From Ruminococcus flavefaciens (GTDB lineage: Bacteria; Bacillota; Clostridia; Oscillospirales; Ruminococcaceae), in contig JAMPIL010000001.1 of assembly GCA_023662725.1 (NCBI GenBank), positions 456,258-520,257 of the forward strand: a stretch of DNA of 64,000 bases, read 5' to 3'. This document shows, in pieces, positions 54,607-63,134 of the stretch (position 1 is its first letter; the number at the start of each line of letters is the position of its first letter). The notes beneath the pieces were generated by a model. It ran no database searches, was not told the DNA's origin, and saw only the letters and a list, made by a program, of their open reading frames with translations. Both the position numbers and the translations under genes were made by a program.

Positions 54607-54792
54607 ATGAACAAGATCAAACGTAAAATTATCGGCGGAGCAGTTATCTTCGGCTGTGCGGTCATAGGACTAAGCGCCGCCGCTAAAATCAGTCAGAAGG
54701 CAAAAAGCGATGCTGTTCCCGTTTCTATGCTTTCACAAGAGAATGAGCCCCCTATTATTGTTCTTGATGCAGGACATGGCGAATCTGCTTAA
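54607..54792 (+). pseudogene. Truncated N-acetylmuramoyl-L-alanine amidase remnant
   Basis: A 61-codon frame with AAGGAG before its ATG. It encodes a signal anchor (KIIGGAVIFGCAVIGLSAAA), a short linker and then IIVLDAGHGE, the first strand and zinc-histidine motif of Amidase_3 enzymes, after which it stops within three codons. The remaining 150 or so residues of the domain are missing and a terminator follows almost at once, so the body of the gene appears deleted. It could be a real short secreted peptide, but the abrupt end inside a catalytic motif argues for decay. Confidence 0.7.
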
Positions 54793-54810
54793 ACATGATT
54801 ATGAAAGTGT

Positions 54811-54840
54811 AAAAGCACACCGTAATTGGTGTGCTTTTTT
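54811..54840. terminator. Bidirectional terminator between the amidase remnant and glf
   Basis: AAAAGCACACC-gtaatt-GGTGTGCTTTTTT. The T-run on one side and A-run on the other allow it to serve both converging genes. Confidence 0.85.
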
Positions 54841-54848
54841 GAATATTA

Positions 54849-55961
54849 TCACAATTCCTCTTTAGCCTTAGCAAGAGCAGCAGCAATAACTGCGTCCATG
54901 TCGTAATACTTGTACTCACCGAGACGACCGCCGAAGATAACACTATTCTCCTGATCTGCGAGTTTCTTGTACTCAGCATAAAGTTCACTGTTCTTTTCAT
55001 CATTTACAGGATAGTAAGGCTCATCACCGGGTTTCCACTCAGAACTGTATTCACGGCTGATAACTGTCTTAGGCAAGTCATTTCCGTTCTTATCCTTGCC
55101 GAATTCAAACCACTTATGCTCAATGATACGCGTCCATGGAGTTTCACGGTCTGTGTAATTAACAGCAGCGTTACCCTGAAAGTTCGGAATATCAAGTAAT
55201 TCGGTCTCAAAACGAACGCTTCTGTATTCCAACGTACCCAGTTTAAAATCAAAATATGCGTCAATAGGACCGGTATAAATGACCTTTTCAGCCATTCTGT
55301 CAAATTCTGCTTTATCTACAAAATAATCAGTATTCAGACGTACTTCTATACCGTTCAGCATATTCTCTACCATTTGAGTGTAACCGCCTACAGGAATTCC
55401 TTGATAGAGTGCGTTGAAGTAGTTGTTGTCAAATGTCAGACGAACAGGAAGTCTCTTGATAATAAAGGAGGGAAGCTCCTTGCAATCACGTCCCCATTGC
55501 TTCTCTGTATAGCCTTTGATGAGCTTTTCGTAAATATCACGTCCAACGAGACTGATCGCCTGTTCTTCAAGGTTCTGCGGTTCGCCTGTAATTTCCTTAC
55601 GCTGCTCCTTGATTTTTGCAGCAGCTTCTTCAGGAGTTACAACTCCCCACATCTTATTGAATGTGTACATATTAAAGGGCATAGAATAGAGTTCACCATG
55701 ATAATTTGCAACAGGACTATTTGTAAAACGATTAAACTCTGCAAATTTTGTTACATAATCCCATACTTTCTTGTTATTTGTATGAAATATATGAGCGCCA
55801 TATTTGTGGACATTGATTCCTTCAATTTCCTCTGTATATACATTTCCCGCAATATTAGGACGCTTATCAATAACAAGAACTCTTTTACCTGCTCTCTTTG
55901 CTTCTTGTGCAAATACTGCTCCATAGAGTCCGGAACCTACTATTAAATAATCATATTTCAT
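54849..55961 (-). CDS. glf: UDP-galactopyranose mutase
   Basis: A 370-residue flavoenzyme. The FAD-binding motif YLIVGSGLYGAVFAQEAK is at the N-terminus, followed by NIAGNVYTEEI, KYGAHIFHTN, GYTEKQWG and the late VIFGGRLGEYKYYDMD. It converts UDP-galactopyranose to UDP-galactofuranose for cell-surface glycans. It lies 3 bases downstream of rmlB and is the last gene of the polysaccharide cluster. Confidence 0.97.
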   Translation of the reverse strand: MKYDYLIVGSGLYGAVFAQEAKRAGKRVLVIDKRPNIAGNVYTEEIEGINVHKYGAHIFHTNNKKVWDYVTKFAEFNRFTNSPVANYHGELYSMPFNMYTFNKMWGVVTPEEAAAKIKEQRKEITGEPQNLEEQAISLVGRDIYEKLIKGYTEKQWGRDCKELPSFIIKRLPVRLTFDNNYFNALYQGIPVGGYTQMVENMLNGIEVRLNTDYFVDKAEFDRMAEKVIYTGPIDAYFDFKLGTLEYRSVRFETELLDIPNFQGNAAVNYTDRETPWTRIIEHKWFEFGKDKNGNDLPKTVISREYSSEWKPGDEPYYPVNDEKNSELYAEYKKLADQENSVIFGGRLGEYKYYDMDAVIAAALAKAKEEL

Positions 55962-55964
55962 ATT

Positions 55965-56993
55965 TCACACCTCTGCACGGCTTCCATACATTTTTTCATA
56001 GTAATTCTGATACTCGCCTGAAATAATAGTCTCCCACCATTCCTTATTGTCGAGATACCACCGGATTGTCTTCTTGATACCATCTGCAAACTTAGTTTCA
56101 GGCAGCCAGCCAAGTTCTTCGTGAATCTTTGTTGGATCTATTGCATAACGCATATCGTGACCCTTTCTGTCCTCAACATGAGTAATAAGGCTCTCAGGCT
56201 TACCAAGTTCCTTACAGATGAGTTTAACTATATCTATATTCTTCATCTCGTTATGTCCGCCTACGTTATAAACTTCGCCGACTTTACCCTTATGAATAAT
56301 AAGATCGATTGCACGGCAGTGATCTTCAACGTAGAGCCAGTCACGAACATTCAGTCCTTCTCCGTAAACAGGAAGTGGCTTATCAGCCAAAGCATTTGCA
56401 ATCATGAGAGGAATAAGCTTCTCCGGAAAGTGATACGGACCGTAGTTATTTGAACATCTTGAAATTGTTATAGGAAGTCCATAAGTTCTGTTGTATGCCA
56501 TTACAAGAAGGTCTGCACCCGCTTTGGATGAGCTGTAGGGACTACTTGTATGGATAGGAGTTGACTCTGTAAAGAAGATGTCAGGTCTGTCAAGAGGAAG
56601 ATCTCCGTAAACTTCATCAGTGGATACCTGATGATACCTTTGGATACCATACTTGCGACAAGCATCCATAAGAACCTGGGTTCCAAGAATGTTTGTTCTG
56701 AGAAAAATCTCAGGATTCTCAATAGATCGGTCAACGTGAGATTCAGCAGCAAAGTTTACAATGATATCCGGTTTTTCTTCCTCAAAGAGCTTGTAAACAC
56801 CGTTACGGTCGCAAATATCAAGCTTTACAAAACGGAAATTCTTATTTTCCATTACTGGAGCAAGGGTTGAAAGATTGCCTGCATATGTTAATTTATCCAG
56901 ACATACGATTCTGTAGTCAGGATAAGTGTTAAGCATATGGAATACGAAATTTGAGCCGATAAAACCAGCTCCACCGGTTACTATTATGGTCAT
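55965..56993 (-). CDS. rmlB: dTDP-glucose 4,6-dehydratase
   Basis: A 342-residue short-chain dehydrogenase. TGGAGFIGSNFVFHML binds NAD, NFAAESHVDRSI and the YSSSKAGADLLVMAY catalytic tyrosine-lysine pair are present, and RCSNNYGPYHFPEKLIPLMI is typical of RmlB. It makes TDP-4-keto-6-deoxyglucose, the branch point to rhamnose or to 4-amino-4,6-dideoxy sugars. The cluster seen here has an aminotransferase but no rmlC or rmlD. Confidence 0.97.
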   Translation of the reverse strand: MTIIVTGGAGFIGSNFVFHMLNTYPDYRIVCLDKLTYAGNLSTLAPVMENKNFRFVKLDICDRNGVYKLFEEEKPDIIVNFAAESHVDRSIENPEIFLRTNILGTQVLMDACRKYGIQRYHQVSTDEVYGDLPLDRPDIFFTESTPIHTSSPYSSSKAGADLLVMAYNRTYGLPITISRCSNNYGPYHFPEKLIPLMIANALADKPLPVYGEGLNVRDWLYVEDHCRAIDLIIHKGKVGEVYNVGGHNEMKNIDIVKLICKELGKPESLITHVEDRKGHDMRYAIDPTKIHEELGWLPETKFADGIKKTIRWYLDNKEWWETIISGEYQNYYEKMYGSRAEV

Positions 56994-57004
56994 ATTTTTT
57001 CTCC

Positions 57005-57889
57005 TTAAAATACAAACTTATCTTCTGCAACTCTGCGAAGATGCTCGCCATATGGTGACTTTCCATACATTTCAGCTGTATGTATAAGCTGTTCTTTAGT
57101 AATCCATTTTTCATGGTAAGCAATTTCCTCAGGAGCTGAAATAACAACACCTTGTCTATTCTGAACAGTCTGAACGAATGAAGCAGCTTCCATAAGGCTC
57201 TCCATTGTTCCTGTGTCCAGCCATGCAAAGCCTCGTCCCAGAATCTGAACCTTCAAAGCGCCCTCTCCCAGATATAAACTATTCAGGTCAGTTATCTCCA
57301 ATTCTCCTCTCGTAGATGGTTTGACTTGCTTTGCCATATCGCTTACACCTGAAGGATAAAAATATAATCCTGTGATTGCATAATTGGATTTTGGATTCTG
57401 AGGCTTTTCCTCAACTGAAACAACATTTTTTTTTGCATCAAATTCTACTATACCGAATCTTTCAGGGTCTTTGACATAATATCCAAAAACTGTTGCCCTG
57501 CCGTCATTTGCATTTTTTACAGCTTCAATAAGATTTCTTCTGAACCAACCGCCATAGAAAATATTATCTCCAAGAACCATTGCACAAGGTTCATCGCCGA
57601 TAAATTCTTCTCCTATGAGAAATGCCTGTGCAAGACCGTCAGGAGAAGGCTGAACTGCATATGATAGCTGTATACCCATACTACTTCCATCGCCAAGCAA
57701 TTCTTGAAAACGCGGGGTGTCAATCGGAGTTGATATTATCAAAATATCTCTTATACCCGCAAGCATAAGTGTTGAAAGCGGATAAAATATCATTGGTTTA
57801 TCATAAACCGGAAGAAGCTGTTTAGATGTTACTTTTGTAAGCGGATAAAGTCTTGTGCCGGAGCCACCGGCAAGGATAATTCCTTTCAT
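57005..57889 (-). CDS. rmlA: Glucose-1-phosphate thymidylyltransferase
   Basis: A 294-residue nucleotidyltransferase. [20 protein letters not shown] at the N-terminus, [28 protein letters not shown] and [11 protein letters not shown] are all standard. It makes dTDP-glucose from glucose-1-phosphate and dTTP. It is 11 bases upstream of rmlB in the same direction. Confidence 0.97.
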   Translation of the reverse strand: MKGIILAGGSGTRLYPLTKVTSKQLLPVYDKPMIFYPLSTLMLAGIRDILIISTPIDTPRFQELLGDGSSMGIQLSYAVQPSPDGLAQAFLIGEEFIGDEPCAMVLGDNIFYGGWFRRNLIEAVKNANDGRATVFGYYVKDPERFGIVEFDAKKNVVSVEEKPQNPKSNYAITGLYFYPSGVSDMAKQVKPSTRGELEITDLNSLYLGEGALKVQILGRGFAWLDTGTMESLMEAASFVQTVQNRQGVVISAPEEIAYHEKWITKEQLIHTAEMYGKSPYGEHLRRVAEDKFVF

Positions 57890-57920
57890 TTTGACACCTT
57901 CTTTATATTCTGCATTAATA

Positions 57921-59039
57921 TTATTTGTTTTTACAGCTAAGAATTATTTCACAAATCATGTCAACATCTTCAATGCTCAAATCAGCATAAAGAGGAAGTG
58001 TAAGCACTCTTTGGCTTAAATAAAGTGCAACAGGAGTATCATTTACATCATACTTTCCATGAAAACACTCAAATGTATTTGTGAGGGGGAAGAAATATTT
58101 TCTTGCTACTATTTCATTTTCAGAAAGCGCATCAAAAATTTCATTTCTTGTCGCCCCAAATATCTTATTATCAAAAACTACAGGGAAATAAGCATAATTC
58201 GATTGAACATTCTCCTGAATCGGACTCAACTTAATTCCATCAATACCATCAAGATGACTGCGATAACGTTCAACAACTACCTTACGTTTTGCAATTTCTC
58301 TGTTAAGGTGACGAAGATTGCAAATTCCCATAGCAGCCTGAAATTCATTCATTTTGGCATTTCCTCCAACATAGGCAACTGTTTCAGAACCATGTATACC
58401 GAAATTCTTCATATCATTGAGTATCTGAACAAATGAGTCATCATGAAAACACACAGCGCCACCCTCAATAGTATTAAATACCTTTGTTGCATGGAAACTG
58501 AACATTGACGCATCACCAAAGCAAGCAGCATCTCTTTCTTTATACTTGACGCCAAACGCATGAGCTGCATCATATATAACTTTCAGATCATATTTTTTTG
58601 CAATTCGATCAATTTCTTCAACATCACACATATTTCCATATACATGAACAGGAACTATGGCACACGTTTTATCTGTGATAAGAGCTTCTATCTTGCTCAC
58701 ATCCATAGTGTAATCTTTATCGTTGATGTCGCAGAATACAGGTTTCATACCATTTCTTACTATTGCATGAGTTGTAGAAGCAAATGTAAAAGGCGTTGTA
58801 ATAACCTCTCCGCCTTTTGGCAGATTCATTGCAGAAATAACATTTTCAAGGGCAAGATGCCCGTTTGTATAAAGTGTTACATGTGGCACTCCCATACGTT
58901 TTTCAAGTTCAGCTTGGAATTGCTGATGCTTTATTCCCATATTGGTAAGCCAATGGCTATCCCATAATTCTTTGATTTCTTCACAGTATTCCTTATAATC
59001 GGGCATGGAAGAACGGGTTACAAGTATTTGTTTTGACAT
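57921..59039 (-). CDS. DegT/DnrJ/EryC1 family aminotransferase (VioA-like TDP-4-keto-6-deoxysugar aminotransferase)
   Basis: A protein of 372 residues, PLP-dependent, sugar aminotransferase fold. [47 protein letters not shown] and the lysine-bearing [17 protein letters not shown] are the family landmarks. Close relatives aminate TDP-4-keto-6-deoxyglucose at C4 to give TDP-Qui4N or, in others, Fuc4N. Coding next to rmlA and rmlB supports this. The ATG at 59039 follows GGAG by 7 bases; the longer frame overlaps the upstream gene. Confidence 0.88.
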   Translation of the reverse strand: MSKQILVTRSSMPDYKEYCEEIKELWDSHWLTNMGIKHQQFQAELEKRMGVPHVTLYTNGHLALENVISAMNLPKGGEVITTPFTFASTTHAIVRNGMKPVFCDINDKDYTMDVSKIEALITDKTCAIVPVHVYGNMCDVEEIDRIAKKYDLKVIYDAAHAFGVKYKERDAACFGDASMFSFHATKVFNTIEGGAVCFHDDSFVQILNDMKNFGIHGSETVAYVGGNAKMNEFQAAMGICNLRHLNREIAKRKVVVERYRSHLDGIDGIKLSPIQENVQSNYAYFPVVFDNKIFGATRNEIFDALSENEIVARKYFFPLTNTFECFHGKYDVNDTPVALYLSQRVLTLPLYADLSIEDVDMICEIILSCKNK

Positions 59040-59058
59040 AATATATCTCCATCTTGAA

Positions 59059-60375
59059 TTAGTTTCTTTTCCATTCACATATCACAGGTTTTCTTTTACC
59101 AGAAGCAAGTACAGGAATCTCATCAACATATTTTATCGTAAGGTCTGCATCTTTGCCTATGACAGAAAGAACTTCCGACAATGTTCTTTCCTCATCAAAA
59201 TCTTCCTTAGGATTAATTCGAAGTTCATAAACCAATTTATCTTTCTGAATAAACTGCCACTGAGATATTCCGGGAAGATTTTTCAGAATTCTTGCAAAAC
59301 TCATAGGATGTGTAGGATTTCCTTTTGTATCATATATTAAGTCAAGTCTGCGTCCATACAACTTTTCAAAGTAATCCCAGCCGTTTGTTTTTTCGTTGCC
59401 CTTTTGCAAAATTGCTGTGTCACCTGTATCATATCGTATTAACGGAAAAGCATAATTATACAAGTCGGTAATTACGATTCTGCCAATTTCACCATATTTG
59501 GCAGGTTCATCACTGTCAAGCTTAAGAATTTCAAAAATATAGCTTGCATGATTAAGATGAAAAATATTATTATCAACAAACTGGTGAGCCATAATTCCTG
59601 CTTCTTCATCAGCATAACACTCAACTATAGGTATATTCCACTTTTTCATAAACTGTTCTTTTGTAACCACATTCAAAGCTTCTGAGGTTGAAAACATTAC
59701 TTTTATCGTCTTCAATAAAGTAATATCACCTTTGCCTGATAAAAAATATTCAAGCAAATTATCATACCAGCTTGCATATGCTCTTATAGCCACAATTTTA
59801 TTTTTGGCTACGGTACTACAAAGTTCGCTCAATGTTTCATCGTCCATCTTGCTTACATTAATAGGAAAGATATTTTCTTTAAACGACTGCGACTTCGTTT
59901 TACTCTGCCAGTTTGTCCATATTCTGCATTGAGCCAGTCTTTCATGGGATTTAAAGCCAACCATCTCGCCAAAATACTTTAATTCTGCTACTCGTCTATG
60001 ACGTTTTCTTGAATCTTGATATATTGCAAATGGAGTACCCGTTGAACCGCTTGTTTTCTGAATATGAACGTTTTCGGATTCCTGTTCAGGAATATTACTT
60101 ACGGGAACAACTATACTTTCATAATTTTCCATCAGTTTTGTTTTATTAACTATAGGAAACTCTTTCAGTTGCTTTCCCTTATAGCTTTTATAAAAATCTG
60201 AATACCGGGTTGCATATTCCAACAGATTTTTAAGACTGTTTGACTGTATCATATTTCCGGTTTCTGAATCAGCCATAACTTTTTTGATTTCATCAAGATG
60301 CTTTCTTACCTTTTTGCCATGAATCCAGTCATTTACCCAATAAAATGTTCTTTTACAGAAACCATCAAAACTCAC
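59059..60375 (-). CDS. PaaK/CapK-like adenylate-forming ligase
   Basis: A 438-residue protein of the phenylacetate-CoA ligase fold, the CapK type found in capsule clusters. The adenylation loop is KTSGSTGTPFAIYQ (about residue 105), followed by WTNWQSKTK, FSTSEALNV, CYADEEAGIMAHQ and RYDTGDTAIL. Members activate a carboxylate as acyl-adenylate; in surface-glycan clusters they may load an acyl or aminoacyl group that modifies an amino sugar. Substrate is unknown. It sits between the aminotransferase and an ATP-grasp gene. Confidence 0.82.
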   Translation of the reverse strand: MSFDGFCKRTFYWVNDWIHGKKVRKHLDEIKKVMADSETGNMIQSNSLKNLLEYATRYSDFYKSYKGKQLKEFPIVNKTKLMENYESIVVPVSNIPEQESENVHIQKTSGSTGTPFAIYQDSRKRHRRVAELKYFGEMVGFKSHERLAQCRIWTNWQSKTKSQSFKENIFPINVSKMDDETLSELCSTVAKNKIVAIRAYASWYDNLLEYFLSGKGDITLLKTIKVMFSTSEALNVVTKEQFMKKWNIPIVECYADEEAGIMAHQFVDNNIFHLNHASYIFEILKLDSDEPAKYGEIGRIVITDLYNYAFPLIRYDTGDTAILQKGNEKTNGWDYFEKLYGRRLDLIYDTKGNPTHPMSFARILKNLPGISQWQFIQKDKLVYELRINPKEDFDEERTLSEVLSVIGKDADLTIKYVDEIPVLASGKRKPVICEWKRN

Positions 60376-60401
60376 AATTACACCTTCTAAAAATTAATTT
60401 T

Positions 60402-61652
60402 TTAATATTCAGAATTAATTATCTCAGTATCAAATGGCAACAAAAGCATATTATTACCATTTTCATCAGTTACTTTAAATTCGTCAATAACAGCATCCAC
60501 TCTTTCCTTAAGAAGTTCGGGAGTAGGTGCAACAATAAATATATTTGCCGCCATCTGTCGCTGTGTTCCGAGACCTGCAACAACATCTCCATCCTCGTAG
60601 TTTGGATTAACGGCAACTACGCCGTTGAAACGTCTGATTTTCTCAACACCTGAAATACTTCCGATTCTGCCTTCCTTTACAAGAGGAGAAAGCTTACAAG
60701 CCCATGCGCCATGAAAATACGGGTTGGCAAGATTCTGAATATCCTTGTCACTCATTTTTCCGTTGAGCGCATAATTGATAAGCAGTTCCTTAGCGTCGAT
60801 ACCTGTAAGTTCAGATACTATCATATGCTCCTGAGCACCATTAAGACGGAAGCCTGGCTCATAAATGTATACTGAACCATTTTCGATAAATGACTGGAGG
60901 AAAAGTACTCCATTTTTTACATTCATACCACGCAGCATATTTTTTACACTCTCGTCAACTTCTGCCTTATAACGCTCCATATGCTTTGACGGAAATATAT
61001 ATGCTGACGGAAGCTGTGTAATACCCTTTTGCTCTTTGCTCGTATACCTGTCACACATTGCAACCATAACAGGATTTCCGTCCTGAATAACATAATATAT
61101 GATAACTTCAAGCCCCGGCATATATTTTTCGATAAGAAATTTCTTTCTGAATGAAAAACTCAAAGCTTTTTCGATCGCAATATCAAGTTCCTGACGATTA
61201 TTACAGATCGATATACCTTTGGAACTTGAGCTGTCAACAGGTTTAACAATAACAGGATACTCAATTGAGTCAACATCATCTATGGAATATTCAGGTACTA
61301 CAGGAACTCCATACTTTCGACAGGTATTTTTGAATTTATCCTTAGATATCATTATTTCAAACTGATCCATAGATGCAAAACATGGGTAATCAAGTTTTTC
61401 ACAAACTTTGCAATATGAAGGAATCAGCGCCTCAGCAACTCCAACTAAAACACCATCTATACTTTCTTTTTTTACAAGTTCAACAAGCCCATCGACATCC
61501 ATTCCATCTATATTACATGGAACATCAGCAAACTTCTTAGCATAAGTTATTGTGTTGTAGTCTGTAACATATGTTTTTATGCCCATAAGTTTAGCCTTTT
61601 CTATAAGACTGATTGTTTCTGGATTTGCGCCTATAATTAGTAATTTTTTCAA
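60402..61652 (-). CDS. ATP-grasp family ligase
   Basis: A 416-residue protein. An N-terminal Rossmann-like domain (LLIIGANPETISLIEKAKLM) is followed by the ATP-grasp domain (about 115-310: PVIVKPVDSSSSKGISIC, KKFLIEKYMPGLEVIIYYV, then YIYEPGFRLNGAQEHMI). It resembles carbamoyl-phosphate-synthase-like carboxylate-amine ligases that join a carboxylate to an amine. In this cluster the amine could be the 4-amino group of the TDP sugar, but that is inference. Confidence 0.82.
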   Translation of the reverse strand: MKKLLIIGANPETISLIEKAKLMGIKTYVTDYNTITYAKKFADVPCNIDGMDVDGLVELVKKESIDGVLVGVAEALIPSYCKVCEKLDYPCFASMDQFEIMISKDKFKNTCRKYGVPVVPEYSIDDVDSIEYPVIVKPVDSSSSKGISICNNRQELDIAIEKALSFSFRKKFLIEKYMPGLEVIIYYVIQDGNPVMVAMCDRYTSKEQKGITQLPSAYIFPSKHMERYKAEVDESVKNMLRGMNVKNGVLFLQSFIENGSVYIYEPGFRLNGAQEHMIVSELTGIDAKELLINYALNGKMSDKDIQNLANPYFHGAWACKLSPLVKEGRIGSISGVEKIRRFNGVVAVNPNYEDGDVVAGLGTQRQMAANIFIVAPTPELLKERVDAVIDEFKVTDENGNNMLLLPFDTEIINSEY

Positions 61653-61654
61653 GT

Positions 61655-63118
61655 TTAAGTTCCTCTCTTTGTTTTTTTACCTATAATTTCCTTTATAATA
61701 GACAGAATATACTCAAAACTTTCTATATGGAAAAGTTTTGCACCCATAATATAAATAACAATACCGGCAACGATCTGAATTATCAATGTAAACCAGCTAG
61801 TCAGACCAATAAAAGATATACCGTAAACCAATGCGCCCATTACAACTGACAAAGCCATTGCCGGTATAATATCTTTCATCTGTTCAGCATAGCTGTAATT
61901 TAATAACTTCTTATTCGGACTTGCATTAACAAAACAAGAAATCAAAGTTGTAAATGCACTGCCCATAGCAATCGCAAGAGGTGACTTAAAGCAAAATACA
62001 GTAATACATAAAATTGCTAAGCCGTAAATTTTTTTGATTACTTCAAGTTTTAAGAACACATCACTTCTTCCCTGAGCATTTATTGCCTGTAAGTTGGCCG
62101 TATGAACAGGATAAAATGCATAAATAAAACAGCAGACTCTTAAATAGGGAACACAAGGAAGCCACTTATCAGTAAGAAGCAATGAGATCAAGGAATCTGC
62201 ACAAACGCCAAGCCCCATAACAATAGGAAAAACGATAAATGTGCTTGTTACGATCGACCTTCTCATCATTGACTTCATTTTTTCTTTATCGTCTTGATAT
62301 TGCGCCAATGCAGGAAGCATTACGCTTTGTATCGCACCATTAAGATTATTTACTACAAGTTCAGGAAATTGTTTTCCCCTGTTATAATAACCAAGAGTGC
62401 CTGAATTATATTTTTTACCTATTACAAGGCTTTGCAGCTCTTTATAGATCGTATCAATAAGATTGGAACAAAGCAATTTCCAGCCAAAACCAAACAACAC
62501 TTTTAGTCTATCAAATTCAAATACCGGTTTTGGTCTCCACTTTACAACAATTAGCATAAGAAGACAGACAAAAATCTGATTTGTCAGCTGCTGACCTACC
62601 AATGCCCATACGCCGAAACCTAAATAAGCCATTGTGATACCAACAATACCTGATAAAATTACTGAACCAAATGTACAGTACATAAGCTGTTTGAATCGCA
62701 TTTCTCTGGCTATTTTAGCATTTTGAATTGAATTAAAAGCACCCGGCAAAAGATTTATAGCAAGCACTCTCAAAATATTTTTTAATTGCGGCATATCGTA
62801 GAACGCACCTATAAAAGGTGCTGTAAAAAACAATAACGCATACAAAAACACAGCCATAGTCAAGCTAACATAAAATACTGTGGAGTAATCCTTTTCTGTT
62901 ACATCTTTTCTTTGTATTAAAGCTGTGTTCAATCCACTTTGTACAAATACCTGTGAAACATTTATAAATATTGTGAGTAAAGTAAGAACACCATAATCTG
63001 TCGGGTCGAGCAATCGTGCAAGAATCAGCTGAACTATAAATGCTATACCCTGATAGCCGCACCTCTCTGAGAACTTAAAAAAGAGAGATTTTATTACTGA
63101 ATTTTTTGAATTATTCAT
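61655..63118 (-). CDS. Lipid-linked oligosaccharide flippase (Wzx-type, MOP superfamily)
   Basis: A 487-residue membrane protein with 12-14 hydrophobic segments. The N-terminus (FKFSERCGYQGIAFIVQLIL, LDPTDYGVLTLLTIF, NTALIQRKDVTEKDYSTVF) is typical of the oligosaccharide flippases of the MOP family. It would move the undecaprenyl-linked repeat unit across the membrane. It is flanked by a glycosyltransferase and an ATP-grasp gene. Codon usage is A/T-rich. Confidence 0.9.
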   Translation of the reverse strand: MNNSKNSVIKSLFFKFSERCGYQGIAFIVQLILARLLDPTDYGVLTLLTIFINVSQVFVQSGLNTALIQRKDVTEKDYSTVFYVSLTMAVFLYALLFFTAPFIGAFYDMPQLKNILRVLAINLLPGAFNSIQNAKIAREMRFKQLMYCTFGSVILSGIVGITMAYLGFGVWALVGQQLTNQIFVCLLMLIVVKWRPKPVFEFDRLKVLFGFGWKLLCSNLIDTIYKELQSLVIGKKYNSGTLGYYNRGKQFPELVVNNLNGAIQSVMLPALAQYQDDKEKMKSMMRRSIVTSTFIVFPIVMGLGVCADSLISLLLTDKWLPCVPYLRVCCFIYAFYPVHTANLQAINAQGRSDVFLKLEVIKKIYGLAILCITVFCFKSPLAIAMGSAFTTLISCFVNASPNKKLLNYSYAEQMKDIIPAMALSVVMGALVYGISFIGLTSWFTLIIQIVAGIVIYIMGAKLFHIESFEYILSIIKEIIGKKTKRGT

Positions 63119-63134
63119 TGTTTGACATAACCCC

